From positions 868,001-932,000 of the forward strand of contig VTFK01000146.1 in NCBI GenBank assembly GCA_009617715.1: DNA of 64,000 bases. The letters run 5' to 3'. Made by a program: the position numbers and the translations under genes. Below are positions 36,287-47,132 of this stretch, piece after piece (positions within the stretch are counted from its first letter, which is position 1; every line of letters begins with the position of its first letter). This DNA is from Plectrocnemia conspersa. Lineage: Eukaryota; Arthropoda; Insecta; Trichoptera; Polycentropodidae. The notes beneath the pieces are model-generated. The model had not been told where the DNA came from. It worked only from the letters and a program-made list of their open reading frames with translations, and made no database searches.

Positions 36287-37417
36287 ATGTTTTATTTATT
36301 ATTTATTTATTTTATTAATTTATTTAGCTTAATAGCTAATCTTTACATCTAACAAATTTAGTAAACATATATAAAAATATATAAAAAATAAATAACAGAA
36401 AGAAAAAATAAAAATATACAATAATAAAGACTTAATATTATAATTTATTTCTATATGTACAAAGGTGTTTTTTTATTCCATTTATGAAACCCGTTATATT
36501 TTTGCTGTTTCGGATTTCTCTTGGAAGACTATTAAATAAATCAAAACCTCCGTACATAATTCCCCTAGCCGTACTCGTTTTCTTATACTTAATTATCTTT
36601 AAATTTTCTCTATTTCTAGTATTATATTTATGTACATCTTTATTTCTTATTAAATACTTATTAAAATATTCTGGTAACTTATTATTTTCTAACTTATATA
36701 TAAATACTAAAACATTCATACTCAATATTTCTTGAACATTCAACCATTCTAATCTATCAATCATACTTTTACAATTAGTTAATCTATTTTTATTTAAGAT
36801 TACTCTCAATTTTGCAACATTTGTTTGTCTAATTTATTTAACATATTTAATAGTGTTGCACAATAATTAAAATGGGGCAATATTATACTATTGTAAATTA
36901 TTTTTTTTTGTATTTATACTTAATATATTTCTTAATCTAGATAATAAACCTATTTTTCTACTAATTTTTTTTAATATGTAATTACAATGTTCTTTAAAAT
37001 TTAATTTTGTATCAACAATTACTCCTAAATATTTTATATTATCCACTATTTCTATACTAGAGTTATTTATTACTATTTTGGTACTATTATCTAACACATT
37101 TTTATAATTAATAAACATACATTTAGTTTTATTCTCATTTAATTTAAGTACATTATTCTTTATCCATATTTCTAATATACTTAATTCATTATTTAAATTA
37201 TTTACAATTTCTTTAATGTTATCACCTATGCAATACATTAAATGTGTCATCCGCAAATAGATGAATTTTACATTTTTTCACGTTATTAACTATATCATTA
37301 ATATACAAAACACATAACAATGGTCCCAATTTAGACCCTTGTGGTACTCCATAAGACACTAATTTCTCTTCAGAATATACATTATTTATTTTAACTTTTT
37401 GTTTTCTTTTATATATT
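36287..37417 (-). pseudogene. LINE-B copy B: 5'-truncated non-LTR retrotransposon
   Basis: On the minus strand this is closely similar to LINE-B copy A over its whole length. It begins inside the reverse transcriptase just upstream of GVPQGS (near 37350) and shows a FADDT box near 37250. A frameshift there moves the reading to 36888-37256, another gap follows, and the C-terminal frame 36438-36809 carries the YNTRNRENL-like motif. The 3' UTR runs to about 36287 with a TAAATAAATAAT-type tail (minus strand). The C-terminal frame is intact here but broken in copy A, so together the two copies show the family's ancestral length in this part. Inactive. Confidence 0.85.
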
Positions 37418-38756
37418 TTTTTAGAATAGAATAAATGCAATAGAAATTTTCTCGAAAATTGACACAAACATAATTTATATATTTTTTAAGATAAGCGTTA
37501 AACAACAGATAAGTGTTGTATCAATCCGCAGTTTCGTTTGTTTGTTTCATTTAAAACGCCCTTTTACAAATACTTTTTTTAGGTGCTAAAATTTAGACAT
37601 TAATTGTCTGTACCATTCTTAACTTTCGCAGCATTTGATGAAGACGTAAAATTGGTGAAAAAAAAAGTTTTCAATGTTACTTTTTTACTTATAAATCGCA
37701 AAACTTTTTTATTTATAAATCGCAAAATATGTGTTAGAATGTAGTATCAAACTAATATTATATGTATGTACTTCTCAAACTTTATGGAAAAGTATCACAT
37801 TTTGCAACGATTTTTATTGTTTACGCTTTGTGTTGGTAATTCCTAATTGATTTGACTAACATTTTTGAAACAATAAAGATATAACACTCTTGGATTAAAT
37901 TGCAATATTGAAGAATATCAGTAGTATCATCTAATGATTATGAATAGAACTTTCAATACATATTGAATGGCACAGTAACCAATTCTACTACCATTGCAAG
38001 CGCACAGGAAAGGGAAATTATAAATTTTCTTTAGATTGAAATCACCTTATAGAGAATTTCGGCGTATGTGCATATTACAACCCATTATATTCAGTGCAAG
38101 CATGGCATGAGAAGTTTGCGTCTTTACGACCGTCTGCAGTTAGTGATTAATGCATTCAGATTATATCACTTTTAGCACACAAAATAACTGTGTAAATATT
38201 ATATTATCATACCTTTATTGCACTCTTTTGCACAACTACCGCAGCAATTAATCCTTTGTGGAGTTAATCAAAATTGTAAGAATTACACGAGCACGCCTTC
38301 CCAATTTTTTGGCTCTGGCTCATTTTGAGGATCACGGGCTTAAGACAAAGAAACTGGTGTGAGGTGAGATCTTATCGCAATTCGGGAGTATGGCGTGAAA
38401 TTGTATTAATTAGACAACGTGTGATAAAACCACGTTTATCGCAAAACAAAACGATGAGCTTGAAATGCTATCTAATAGTGACTCACAGATATAACTTACC
38501 AGTACGATAGACCAGTGGCTACAATTTTATTGTATTTACAAATCGAAAACTTGTGGCTTCCAATTTACGTGTGCTCATATTGATGTAACCCTTTAAATGC
38601 CAGCGATTTTTAATGAGTCACCAGTTATTTCTCATCACGCATCTGTATCTCTTTCTTTAAATACATATACATAAAGTACTTGATTTATTTGAATAATGAA
38701 GATAGTATTATATAATAATCTTTGATAATTAATAAAAAATATTTTTAAATAATACT
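37418..38756. other. Intergenic sequence, nothing recognised
   Basis: Mostly AT-rich. A balanced patch at 38290-38520 holds a 61-codon frame on + with no recognisable motif. A lone AACCCTTTAAATGCC near 38590 resembles one end of the TTAA elements but has no partner. Confidence 0.45.
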
Positions 38757-38760
38757 TTAA

Positions 38761-38974
38761 CCCTTTGACGCTTTAATAAAAAATAATATTTAGTTGTTTT
38801 TTTTTTAATGCGAATTTAAATGTTCCAATTTTTTAATTTTTATTTATTTAAAATAATATTTCATGTTTATTCACAAAATTTTTTTTTTCTTGAAAAGCAT
38901 TTTTTTTTACTGTTTTTGCGTAAAGAGACAAATAATCAATTGGGCGACTTTAATCCATTTCCGCGTTCAAAGGG
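38761..38974. mobile_element. TTAA-flanked MITE, piggyBac-like
   Basis: Flanked by TTAA on both sides (38757-38760 and 38975-38978). The ends CCCTTTGACGC and GCGTTCAAAGGG are inverted repeats with one indel. At 214 bp, with homopolymer-rich non-coding interior, it fits a non-autonomous TTAA-specific element. It shares terminal sequence with the larger element at 20500-20988. Confidence 0.8.
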
Positions 38975-38978
38975 TTAA

Positions 38979-40189
38979 ATAATTCGTAAACTTCTTTTTT
39001 TTATGGTAGGTATATAAAAAAATTCGATTAAAATGCCAAACAAATATTTATGAAATATATTTTTAAAAACAATATGTTTATATACAAACAAGTCAAAGTA
39101 CACTGCATGGGAAAATTATTAAATAATTGTCGTAGGTCTAGAAATTTTCTTATCACACAGATTACAATAATTTCTATACCATACCGAGAATGGGGTCAAT
39201 GTCAGAAAACACGTAAGGTGTGCTTATTTTTTTTTTTATTATCCCGGTTAACACCGGTTATGTTCGATACGCAAATATAAAATAGAACAATGGAAAACAA
39301 CCTGATACTGAGTTTTCCGAATCCTTTTGTTATTTGTTGTGATGATTGATAACGAATAATACTATACAAAACAATAACAAACTGAATAATTTGCGCACTT
39401 TTCTAATAAACAAACACCTGAAAACCCGACGCAAATAAATCACAAAAAAGTAATAATAACATTATTCCTTTGTAGAATTATCGCGAAAATATTATTAAGA
39501 CTATTTTACGCGACTTCTCCCAATATTTTGTATAGTTATCAGAGCGATAATCTACAGTTTATCATTGTGCGATGCAAGACTTAAAGATGCTGAGTAATTA
39601 AAAATATTGTTCTATAAATTCGAATGTATAATAAATTTGATAGAGAATCTGACGAAGTGACAGCTAGTTCATAATAATTATTATGAAAGTCAATTATAAT
39701 TACAAAGTACGTCATAAAAAGATAACTATATTATATATTTTTATTATTGTTGTAAATATTCAGTTATATCATGACAGACATTAGCCCAATGAGAAAAACA
39801 CAATCAAGCAGTGAGACATTAAAATAATATTAGTCTCTAAATTTTTAATAATAAACTATAGTGATTTAGCTTGATTTTATTTTAATTATGCATCACTATA
39901 TTCATCCGTAAGATTAGGGAAATTTAGGAAAATCTAATCTATGATGATCGATAGGATTTATAATAATACAATAATCACTGATTCCGATCTCTAAAGTACT
40001 TTAAAAATTTAAAAACACTAGGTCTTTTAGGAATTAGCTACTAAGTGTTCTCTAAACCTAAGTGGTCTCTGATTGCGTGCACGCGGTTGCATGTGTGCTT
40101 AGCAAGCAAATATATATATATTTTTTAAACCAAAATTGTTAAAAAATTTTTGAAGAATATGTTACGCCTTTATTTTAGCAAAAACTCTA
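38979..40189. other. Intergenic sequence, nothing recognised
   Basis: AT-rich with no supported gene or repeat. Confidence 0.5.
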
Positions 40190-40560
40190 ATGCCTGCATT
40201 ACACTCTCTGGAAGTTGGCCAAGGTTGGCCAAGAACGGAAAATATAGTGGGTTACTTCGGTCAAGTTCGGTTCTGTTCGCTCTAAAATCTCTCGGAAGTT
40301 GTCCGAGGTTACCGAGAACGGGAGGTAATTCAGTCGACTTAGCCAGCTACGAGCGCTTCCGAACATTGTCGGCAAAAGGACCGAAGTCGGAGCTGCTCTT
40401 TCGAGCGCGAGCGGTGAGATACTTCCCCTTTCGCTCTCTCGCGTGTTAACTGACGAGAATGAGAGAGATAATGATATGGTGTTTCGCAAACTGAGATAGA
40501 GCGAGTAACTCGGTTCAATTTCAGTATGCGCGTAGGCGTCCTATGGTCAACATGCATGTC
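40190..40560. repeat. GC-rich block with internal repeats and one arm of a foldback element
   Basis: GGAAGTTGGCCAAGGTTGG at about 40210 is echoed by GGAAGTTGTCCGAGGTTACC at about 40294, an old duplication with a period of about 84 bp. At 40403-40472 lies a single arm of the foldback element found whole at 45236-45400 (shared GCGGTGAGATACTT, TCGCGTGTTAA, TGACGAGA and GAGATAA words). The open frames in the block on both strands follow from its composition and look non-genic. Confidence 0.6.
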
Positions 40561-41366
40561 GAGCGCTGCATCGTGGTCACGTGGTCAATTTATAATACCA
40601 CATGATTATCGGGAACTTCAACAGACTCTTACTGACATCTTTGAATATTTTAGGGCACCAAAACGAATTAATTATATTTTTGATAGTATATTATTCTAAC
40701 AGATATCGTTATTATATTTTTTTCAGATAAAATTAAATAATTAGTGGTACTTGATTTTGTTAAAAAAAATCTCCTTATGTATTTTTCTAGATCGGTTTAT
40801 ATAAATGTCACACCATAACGAATTCTTATATAGAATGGCGACAAATTCTAGGATAGTCACAGATGTGGTGTTCGTATTCTAAAGTATAATTTTATGCCTT
40901 TTGACATTTTTCAAAAGACGACAAAAGTTTTGCTTAAATTAAATATTTACGACCCAAAAGTTTTCACTGATATTGTATTGGTGAGTGCCAACACAAACTT
41001 TTATAATTATCAGTAGCGTAATTTTAATAATATGACAATTTAAAATTTGCGATTATTTGGCACATTTTTCGATCGCGCGCAAATATGCCAGCTGTACGTG
41101 ACAGAAGCCGCCGTCCGGTTCAGATAACTTCAATAGAGTGTAGTTCAGGCATTAGGTTGGTTAGAATAATAATTATTGTTTTTTATCACAAATCTGACAG
41201 ATTTCTCCAATGCGTCGTGATGGCCATTATACAATTAGGTATTCTAAAAAAAGAAAAATATAGTTCACACCTAAATTGATAAGCACCATACCACATATTT
41301 TTTCACAGCTCTTCATAACTATCGTCGAAAACATCATTGTGTTTGGCAATTTCGCTGAAAAGCTAA
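40561..41366. other. Intergenic sequence
   Basis: AT-rich, with no supported gene. An acceptor-like TATTTTTTCACAG ends at about 41307, upstream of the small open frame at 41367. Confidence 0.45.
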
Positions 41367-41525
41367 ATGGCTCATTCAAAAGAAGCGATTTCAAGCGCTG
41401 ATGTTCTGGCCCCGACGGGTAAGAATAAGGGACGCGATCGCGCCCATGTTATTTATTCGATGTTATGCATGGCTCTTATTATTGTACACTTTTACAACGT
41501 TGTAAGCGTACGCTTTTATAAATAA
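41367..41525 (+). CDS. Possible small open frame, 52 residues with a hydrophobic segment
   Basis: Not recognised. The ATG at 41367 has a good context (A at -3, G at +4), and the frame runs 52 codons to TAA at 41523-41525. The first 28 residues are polar and basic (KNKGRDR), and residues about 31-48 are hydrophobic, which could be a single membrane segment. A polypyrimidine/CAG acceptor-like site lies 60 bases upstream, and an AATAAA overlaps the stop. Alternatively ACGG/GTAAGA at about 41417 could be a donor, making this a first coding exon of 17 or so residues. Small size keeps confidence low. Confidence 0.25.
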   Translation: MAHSKEAISSADVLAPTGKNKGRDRAHVIYSMLCMALIIVHFYNVVSVRFYK

Positions 41526-44228
41526 AGAGTAACAGTCAAATAAATATGCCAAATAATTTTTTTTTTATAAATTAAAAAAATCCAAAATGAAGCGATAAGG
41601 ATTATCTCGATTGTATAAAAGTCTTTTGACTTTAATTTATAAATCGAGTATAGATATAAATTATTATTTTGTAAGATGATGTATAAAATTAAGAGCTAAT
41701 CTTAAGCTATATTTGAATACTGCTTCTGACATTTATTAAATATTTATTATCAATAATATATAATTAATAGATAAATAATAGAATCTCCAGACGAACATTT
41801 TGTGAAAAGTGTGACGTAGTTGCGGTCGATCTGTACGTAATTTTGCGGTCTTCGATGTTTTTTGTTAACCGCCAATGACCTAATTACATACATATGTATG
41901 TATGTATATGTTAATTTATATGCGTGTGTATGAGTGTAAATAAAAAAATTGTTTTTATATGTGTATTATTTATACACGTAGTGTAGCCAAAGACTGCAAG
42001 TTTGAACTTGTCCAGAAAAATCTCAGCTCGGAGATGGCCAATTGGTGGCCAGTGGTTAGAAACCTTGTAGGAATAATAATATAAACATAAATAAATAAGT
42101 TATACATGTATCATAATAAAATATCAAATTAATACTATTGTTGCCGTATCGAAAAATGCGAGTCTATAGCTCATACATTGACTATATAAATAGACGACCT
42201 TTAGTTAATTCTGTTCACATAATGTTGTAGATAATCAAGATAATATAAAAATGTATTTATGTTAGTATATTTTTTATGTAAAAAAATTAAATAATGTTTC
42301 AAATCTTTCAAGTAATGTTCAGACGTTACGAGTTTTATATTCGATAAAAGGAATACTTGACAATTCCCAGTTGTCAACCAATTCGGTGTCCGTCTTCGAT
42401 ACTACTCTGTTGTTTGACATTTTGTGTAACAAGCAATGCTCATTATTTCGTTTTGAATTTTTAATGTCTTAACCCAGAAAAATATTGCATGCTGGTTATT
42501 GCGAGACGCTACCATTTTACAGCAGCTGCTTCTCCCTTTACTCCTCTGCACAGCGACTGTATGACGCGTTTGACGTTTCAAAAAAGTATTGTAAATTGCT
42601 GATTAAATTAAAATTAAGTTTTAATAACGAAGTAGATTATAAATCTAAGTATTCCAAATGTTTAATATCGCTTCGTATTGTCGCATACGTGCACCTGTTA
42701 CGCAAATAACTCAAGGACATATCCAGAAAACGAAAGAACAACAACATCACGCCATAATTTCCACAGACGCCAGTGATCCGTAAACTTTGACTTGAAAATA
42801 ATAATTAATTTTTATATATTTTAACAAGCGTCAAACTTTAAAACATGACTTTTTTATTGATAATTTGCATACATAAGGGCGTGCTCCATCATCTCAAAAC
42901 ATCTATAGGGTTCATAAACAAAAACATAATTAACCCCAAACTTTAGCTGAATTAAATTATGTCTTAAAAACTATAAAAAAAAGCCCCCATGACAGAGTTG
43001 GAACACGTTTTGATTACTGCTTTAATGCTAACATGACACGTAATTGCCCATTTATAAAAAATGTAAATGATTAATTTCAGCTATCCTTTCGTTTATTTAT
43101 AACATAAAGTGAGTGTGAAACGACATAAATTTTATCGCTTTCGCAACATCAATAACGTTATCGATTTTTCTGGAAAAATTGCATTCAATAGTGCCCCCTG
43201 AAAGTGCCTCGATATCAAAAAATGAGGCCAAGCGGGTGTAATGTTTTTTTGCGCACAAGCTAAATAATAAATAAATATCGAAGGACAATAGATAAACATT
43301 TGCATTATGTGGATAAATATTTTTTATAAATAATCAAATTCACTATATTGTAGTAAAGTATTATAGAAAATGATTAAAAATCGGTAAAGCTAAGAATCAG
43401 GAATTGAATTGATATAAAGGAAGGCGTACGTGATTATAATGTTACAGAACGAAATTTGCACAGATAACATTGATTTAGGTCACTGACAGTTCGATGACAT
43501 AGAAACGATGATGAAATCTTTACAACATATTGAAATCCTTCCAGAATAGAGGCGTGTCTTTTAAATAATTATGAAACTAACACACTAAAAAAAAATTATA
43601 AAATTTTAATACTGAATAATCATTCATTTTAATATTTTGTGATTATTTTTCATTTAATTTAATCATATAGGTCATAAGGTCTAATACAATCAGTTTTTTT
43701 CAAAGATCCAAATGTCTACGATTTCGCAACTTTCCATACTATTTTTTTAACGAATAAAAAATTACAACTAAAGCTAAATTTTTGAAAAAATTCGGGTATA
43801 TCGTCAGATGACTAAGATACGCCTAAGGGAAGAACAAATTAACTAACTTTATTGTAGAAAAAGAAACTAGATTTCTTGTGCTCTTAAACAACCAAATATA
43901 TAGAACTAAGATAATAATATATTTTGGATACTAAAAAAATGTTATTTATTTGAACCCGGGTCCCGAGAAAACAATGATTCATTGCCTCATGACAAAAATG
44001 GTAGTTTATAATTTTTTTAACATCGTAATATAATTTCTTGAATTAATAATTATAGCTACGAGTTAATCTTTCTATGCTACAAATAAATGTAAAAATTAGC
44101 CACCGTTGCAACATATACAAAATATTTTAATTATGCATTAAAAATTATTAAAAAATATCTACTCATAATATTTACCTAGTAATTAGTCGTGTTTTCTTTG
44201 CTGCTCAGTGTTGCCATATAGTGAATTT
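41526..44228. other. Intergenic sequence, nothing recognised
   Basis: AT-rich, with short TATG repeats near 41888-41910. The open frames here (such as 42485-42709) have no recognisable motif. Confidence 0.45.
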
Positions 44229-44454
44229 ACAGTCCAGGTCAAAAGCAATGAAATTGTGTCGATTATCAAGCGTTTATATTAAGATTTTTATAACAATATT
44301 ACAATCGAATAAAGCACATCTAAACCGAATTTTGACCAATAGGAGAGCGCAAAAAACAATTATCACTTCTCAGAATTTTGACCAATAGGAGCGCCTCTGC
44401 TGCCGACTGATTTTATTTTTGACGTGAAAAAATTCGGTTTGAATATACTTTGAT
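44229..44454 (-). mobile_element. Foldback MITE family M1, copy 2
   Basis: Shares with copy 1 (6031-6296) the block GCACATCTAAACCGAATTTT, CCAATAGGAGAGCGCAAAAA and CAATTATCACTTCTCAGAA, the outer terminus ATACTTTGAT, and GGTCAAAAGCAATGAAATTG near the left. The order is rearranged and the GC-rich centre is missing, so this is a degraded or internally recombined copy. Confidence 0.7.
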
Positions 44455-45060
44455 TAGCCTTCTTATATTAGAAGTGCATAGTAATATCGATAATGATAGC
44501 TATCATATTTTTAAAACATAGTGTAATATCGAAATACAGACAAACTATGGAGCCATATGTAAGATGCTCTACTTATTCTTCCGCTTATTTTCCCCTGAGA
44601 AATGATTTGTATATTTTGGACTTGACAAAATAAAAGTTCTAAAACTATACTTAGTTTTAGAACTTTTATTACGCTAGGTGTGGGTTTGAACAGCAAATGG
44701 ACGTTTCGCAACTGTCAAATTAAACTTCATAGACATTTTAGAGCAGCATATCAATTAAATTATATTTTCGCTAGTAGAAATATGTATCTACTGGTGAAAA
44801 TGTATTTGGACTTTACTATTAAAAATATAACTTTACCAAAAATACACATTCACTATAATATTTATACATCGGATGTAAATAAATAATAATTAGTATGTAA
44901 ATATATATATTACTACATATAGAAAAATTGAAATCATATAATTTTACTAGCACCTGCCAGATAATTTATATTTTCAGTGATAAAAATATATATCTAGTGG
45001 TGAAAATGTATTCCATATCTTAAACAATATTTTACAAAACATTCGGCATATTCTCTATAT
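44455..45060. other. Intergenic sequence with a diverged dispersed repeat
   Basis: A block near 44676-44790 (GGTTTGAACAGCAAATGGACG, read as adjacent words, then TTTTAGAGCAG and ATTATATTTTCGCTAGTAGAAATATG) resembles 14345-14470, about 52850-52930 and 53225-53290. Words of the type GTGAAAATGTATTCGGATA recur at 36025, 52935 and 53307. This marks an old repeat family spread over the window, including hid intron 2. No gene. Confidence 0.45.
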
Positions 45061-45448
45061 CAGTGGTGTTCAAACTTAGGTACGCGTACCCCAGAGGGTA
45101 CGACAGGTGATAATTACACGATCGTAAACATTTATTAAATGAGATATTATTAGCTGCGATGCATTCAGATACTCGTAAAATAGTTGACAACAAACTTTCC
45201 AGATAAATTCGATTTTTTTTTATCAATGTGTGTATCAGGCGCGGGCGGTGAGATACTTTTCCTCTCGGTCGGTCGCGTGTTAAGAGACGAGAGTGAGTGA
45301 CAGATAAGAACATGCGGTCAGCATACCCTTATCTCTCATTCACTCTCGTCACTTAACACGCGAGCGATCGAGATGGAAATTATCTCAACGCCCGCTCCTG
45401 GTATTATATATTCATAGGTACGCAGTCAAAATAGATTGGAGACCACTG
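45061..45448. mobile_element. Non-autonomous hAT element (family H2) carrying a nested foldback
   Basis: Starts CAGTGGTGTTCAAACTTAGG and ends GGAGACCACTG, the hAT terminal pattern. The flanking octamers CTCTATAT (45053-45060) and TTCTATAT (45449-45456) differ at one base, fitting a decayed 8-bp target duplication. Inside, at 45236-45400, sits a separate inverted-repeat unit. The 388 bp include no transposase. Confidence 0.75.
45236..45400. mobile_element. Foldback unit nested in the hAT element
   Basis: Two arms of about 73 bp (left from CAGGCGCGGGCGGTGAGATA, right the diverged complement ending GCCCGCTCCTG) surround a centre of about 20 bp. It is flanked by a 4-bp direct repeat GTAT (45232-45235 and 45401-45404), consistent with a separate insertion event. 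A lone related arm occurs at 40403-40472. Confidence 0.75.
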
Positions 45449-46650
45449 TTCTATATATATAGTTACTAATATGATGTTATATTATAGGTACTAATAAACA
45501 TAAAAAGAGCCGGACCTGTTAGTAACCGCGTTTTAGCGCCCCTCTAAATTTGCGTCCGGAGGCACACGAACATTGCTCACAAATCGATTGCTCATACGAA
45601 AGATAAGATTTTTAAAGAAAATTATTTAATTTCAATATTTACAGGACACGAAATGAAATAAAAATTATATTGATTGATAGTAATAATTATACATACACTA
45701 TTTTTTAAATGTTTTATCTGGTTTTACTAAAAGAATATCCGGGTTGAATAATAATGCAGCAACTTTTAATTTATTTTTGATTTAAAAATCGAAAAATATG
45801 GATAATTTTAATTATAATGAAAAATTATCGGTAGCCTCTTTCGCTATAAAATTATTGACTTTTCAATTATATTTTTTTTTAAATTATATAACAATAAAAA
45901 AATAAGAATAGTAAAAATATGAATTGAAAAGTCAATAATTTTATAGCGAGACAGGTGACCGACACGTCAAAAAATTCAAAAATCGTACAAAAATGTACTA
46001 AAAAATTTTAAACAAAACTTAAAAATAACGAAACATTGTTTTGACGTTATACGAAAAAATTCGAAAAATATTTCTGCGTAGACCCAGCTTTAGCGTATTT
46101 GATTACCGTTGTTTTTTTTTATTTTATGTGTTATTTATTTTATTGCTATATGATTGAGTGTATATTTATGTACAACACATCTTCCATATGCTTAAAAGAC
46201 TTCTTAGTGGTTATGAATAATGTTCGGTCACTATTTGATATAATTAAATTTTGTATTATTTTTATTTTTATGATTTGACTTTATATAAATATTGTATTTT
46301 CTATTGAAATTTTTAAGCATATATTTGCTGCATTGAAAATTTATTTAAATAACATTTAAAAATATCTATTAATAGACGTATTCGAAAATTGTGAAAAAAA
46401 TAATTAAAACAAAGCGCAAACTACTCTAACTACGGCACTGCAAATGAGCTATAATCCGTTCATCGTGAAAATGTTGTCCGATATTTGCGTTAGTACATTT
46501 GAATTGCGTTTGAAATTAAATTGCGCTCGGAACAACGACGACATCTAGCGGCTCAATCGTACTGGACAGAGCTATGATTGGTGCGCTTCTATCCCTACTG
46601 CTCGACTCCCCCCACCATTTCGAGATATGAACTGGAGCTATAGTGTGCCG
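45449..46650. other. Upstream region of hid
   Basis: Contains the perfect inverted repeat at 45841-45949 and AT-rich sequence. From about 46490 the composition becomes more balanced towards the promoter. No separate gene is seen. Any hid enhancers here cannot be recognised by eye. Confidence 0.4.
45841..45949. repeat. Perfect 28-bp inverted repeat
   Basis: 45841-45868 (TCGCTATAAAATTATTGACT...) is the exact complement of 45922-45949, with 53 bp of AT-rich spacer. Arms this long without a mismatch suggest a recent foldback element or strand-switch event. Confidence 0.9.
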
Positions 46651-46684
46651 TCAGTCGCGAGTCGAGTATTGCAGAGAACGGTCG
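46651..46684 (+). promoter_or_regulatory. hid core promoter: Inr plus DPE
   Basis: TCAGT at 46651-46655 matches the arthropod initiator, with A+1 at 46653. GGTCG occupies 46680-46684, exactly +28 to +32, and fits the DPE consensus RGWYV at every position. A G at +24 and AAC at +25 to +27 agree with part of the MTE consensus. No TATA box lies at -30. The stretch leads directly into the 335-base 5' region of the hid coding sequence. In Drosophila, DPE promoters need this strict spacing, so the fit is meaningful. The transcription start itself is inferred. Confidence 0.65.
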
Positions 46685-46987
46685 TTAGTCGCTTGCTCGA
46701 GCTTCTCCGCTGATAACGTAGACTCCGCGCTTGTTGCCAATTTTTTCAAAACATTTTTCAACTTTCGCCATAATGGCCGAGCTTTGCGCATTGCCTCGGA
46801 ACCTAAGTGTGCTCAACCCGCAAACCCAACAATTCATCATCATCGTTATAGAAGTATTACTGTTGTTGGACTCCATGACGAGAAAGGGAAACTGGCGCAA
46901 AAACTTGTGAATTCTGAGTGCCTGTGCCCGAAGGACTGATTTTAAAAATACAAAGTGTGCCTTATCGAAATAATAAAAAATCTAAAA
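46653..46987 (+). other. hid 5' untranslated region (inferred)
   Basis: Runs from the predicted start site to the coding ATG without an obvious intron. It is richer in G/C than the flanking DNA. The only ATG triplets upstream of the hid start are in the uORF at 46773-46910. Drosophila hid and reaper 5' UTRs are known to support cap-independent translation, but whether this one does cannot be seen. Confidence 0.6.
46773..46910 (+). CDS. Upstream ORF in the hid leader, 45 codons
   Basis: This is the first ATG after the predicted transcription start. Its context is strong (A at -3, G at +4), better than expected by chance in a leader. The frame ends at TGA 46908-46910, 77 bases before the hid ATG, so reinitiation is possible. 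The peptide starts MAELCALPRN and has a hydrophobic run in the middle (FIIIVIEVLLLL). It may act simply as a translation brake. Whether the peptide itself matters is unknown. Confidence 0.45.
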   Translation: MAELCALPRNLSVLNPQTQQFIIIVIEVLLLLDSMTRKGNWRKNL

Positions 46988-47132
46988 ATGGCGATTGCTT
47001 TCAATCTGCCCACCGATGACGACACCGACGCGATGTACGAGACCCTCAACAGGCTGTTGGTGGAGTTGTGCGAACTTCTGCGGACGATGATGGTAGCCAG
47101 GACTGCTACCGACGGCGCTCCTTCGACCAGAG
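46988..47132 (+). CDS. hid-like IAP antagonist, coding exon 1 (residues 1-48 plus one base)
   Basis: This exon encodes the working end of a Reaper/Hid/Grim-type killer protein. After methionine removal the N-terminus is A-I-A-F, an IAP-binding motif that in this family occupies the BIR groove of DIAP1-type proteins and frees caspases. The residues AIAFNLP resemble the AIAY/AVAF starts of Grim and Reaper. After an acidic linker (TDDDTD, residues 9-14), residues 15-37 form a probable amphipathic helix (YETLNRLLVELCELLRTM), possibly equivalent to the GH3 helix of Reaper and Grim. The start ATG has A at -3 and G at +4. The exon ends CCAGAG/GTTAGT at 47132 in phase 1, which joins exactly to the exon at 51843. 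Family identity is well supported; the symbol hid rests on the multi-exon structure and tail anchor of the full protein. Confidence 0.85.

Noticed and set aside
40150..40557. Overlapping frames on both strands with Arg/Ser-rich translations
   Set aside because: They sit in a GC-rich repeat block with one foldback arm; all frames are open because stops are rare in that composition.
46643..46939. 98-codon frame across the hid leader
   Set aside because: It has no ATG at its start, lies partly upstream of the predicted start site, and the ATG-initiated uORF is in another frame.
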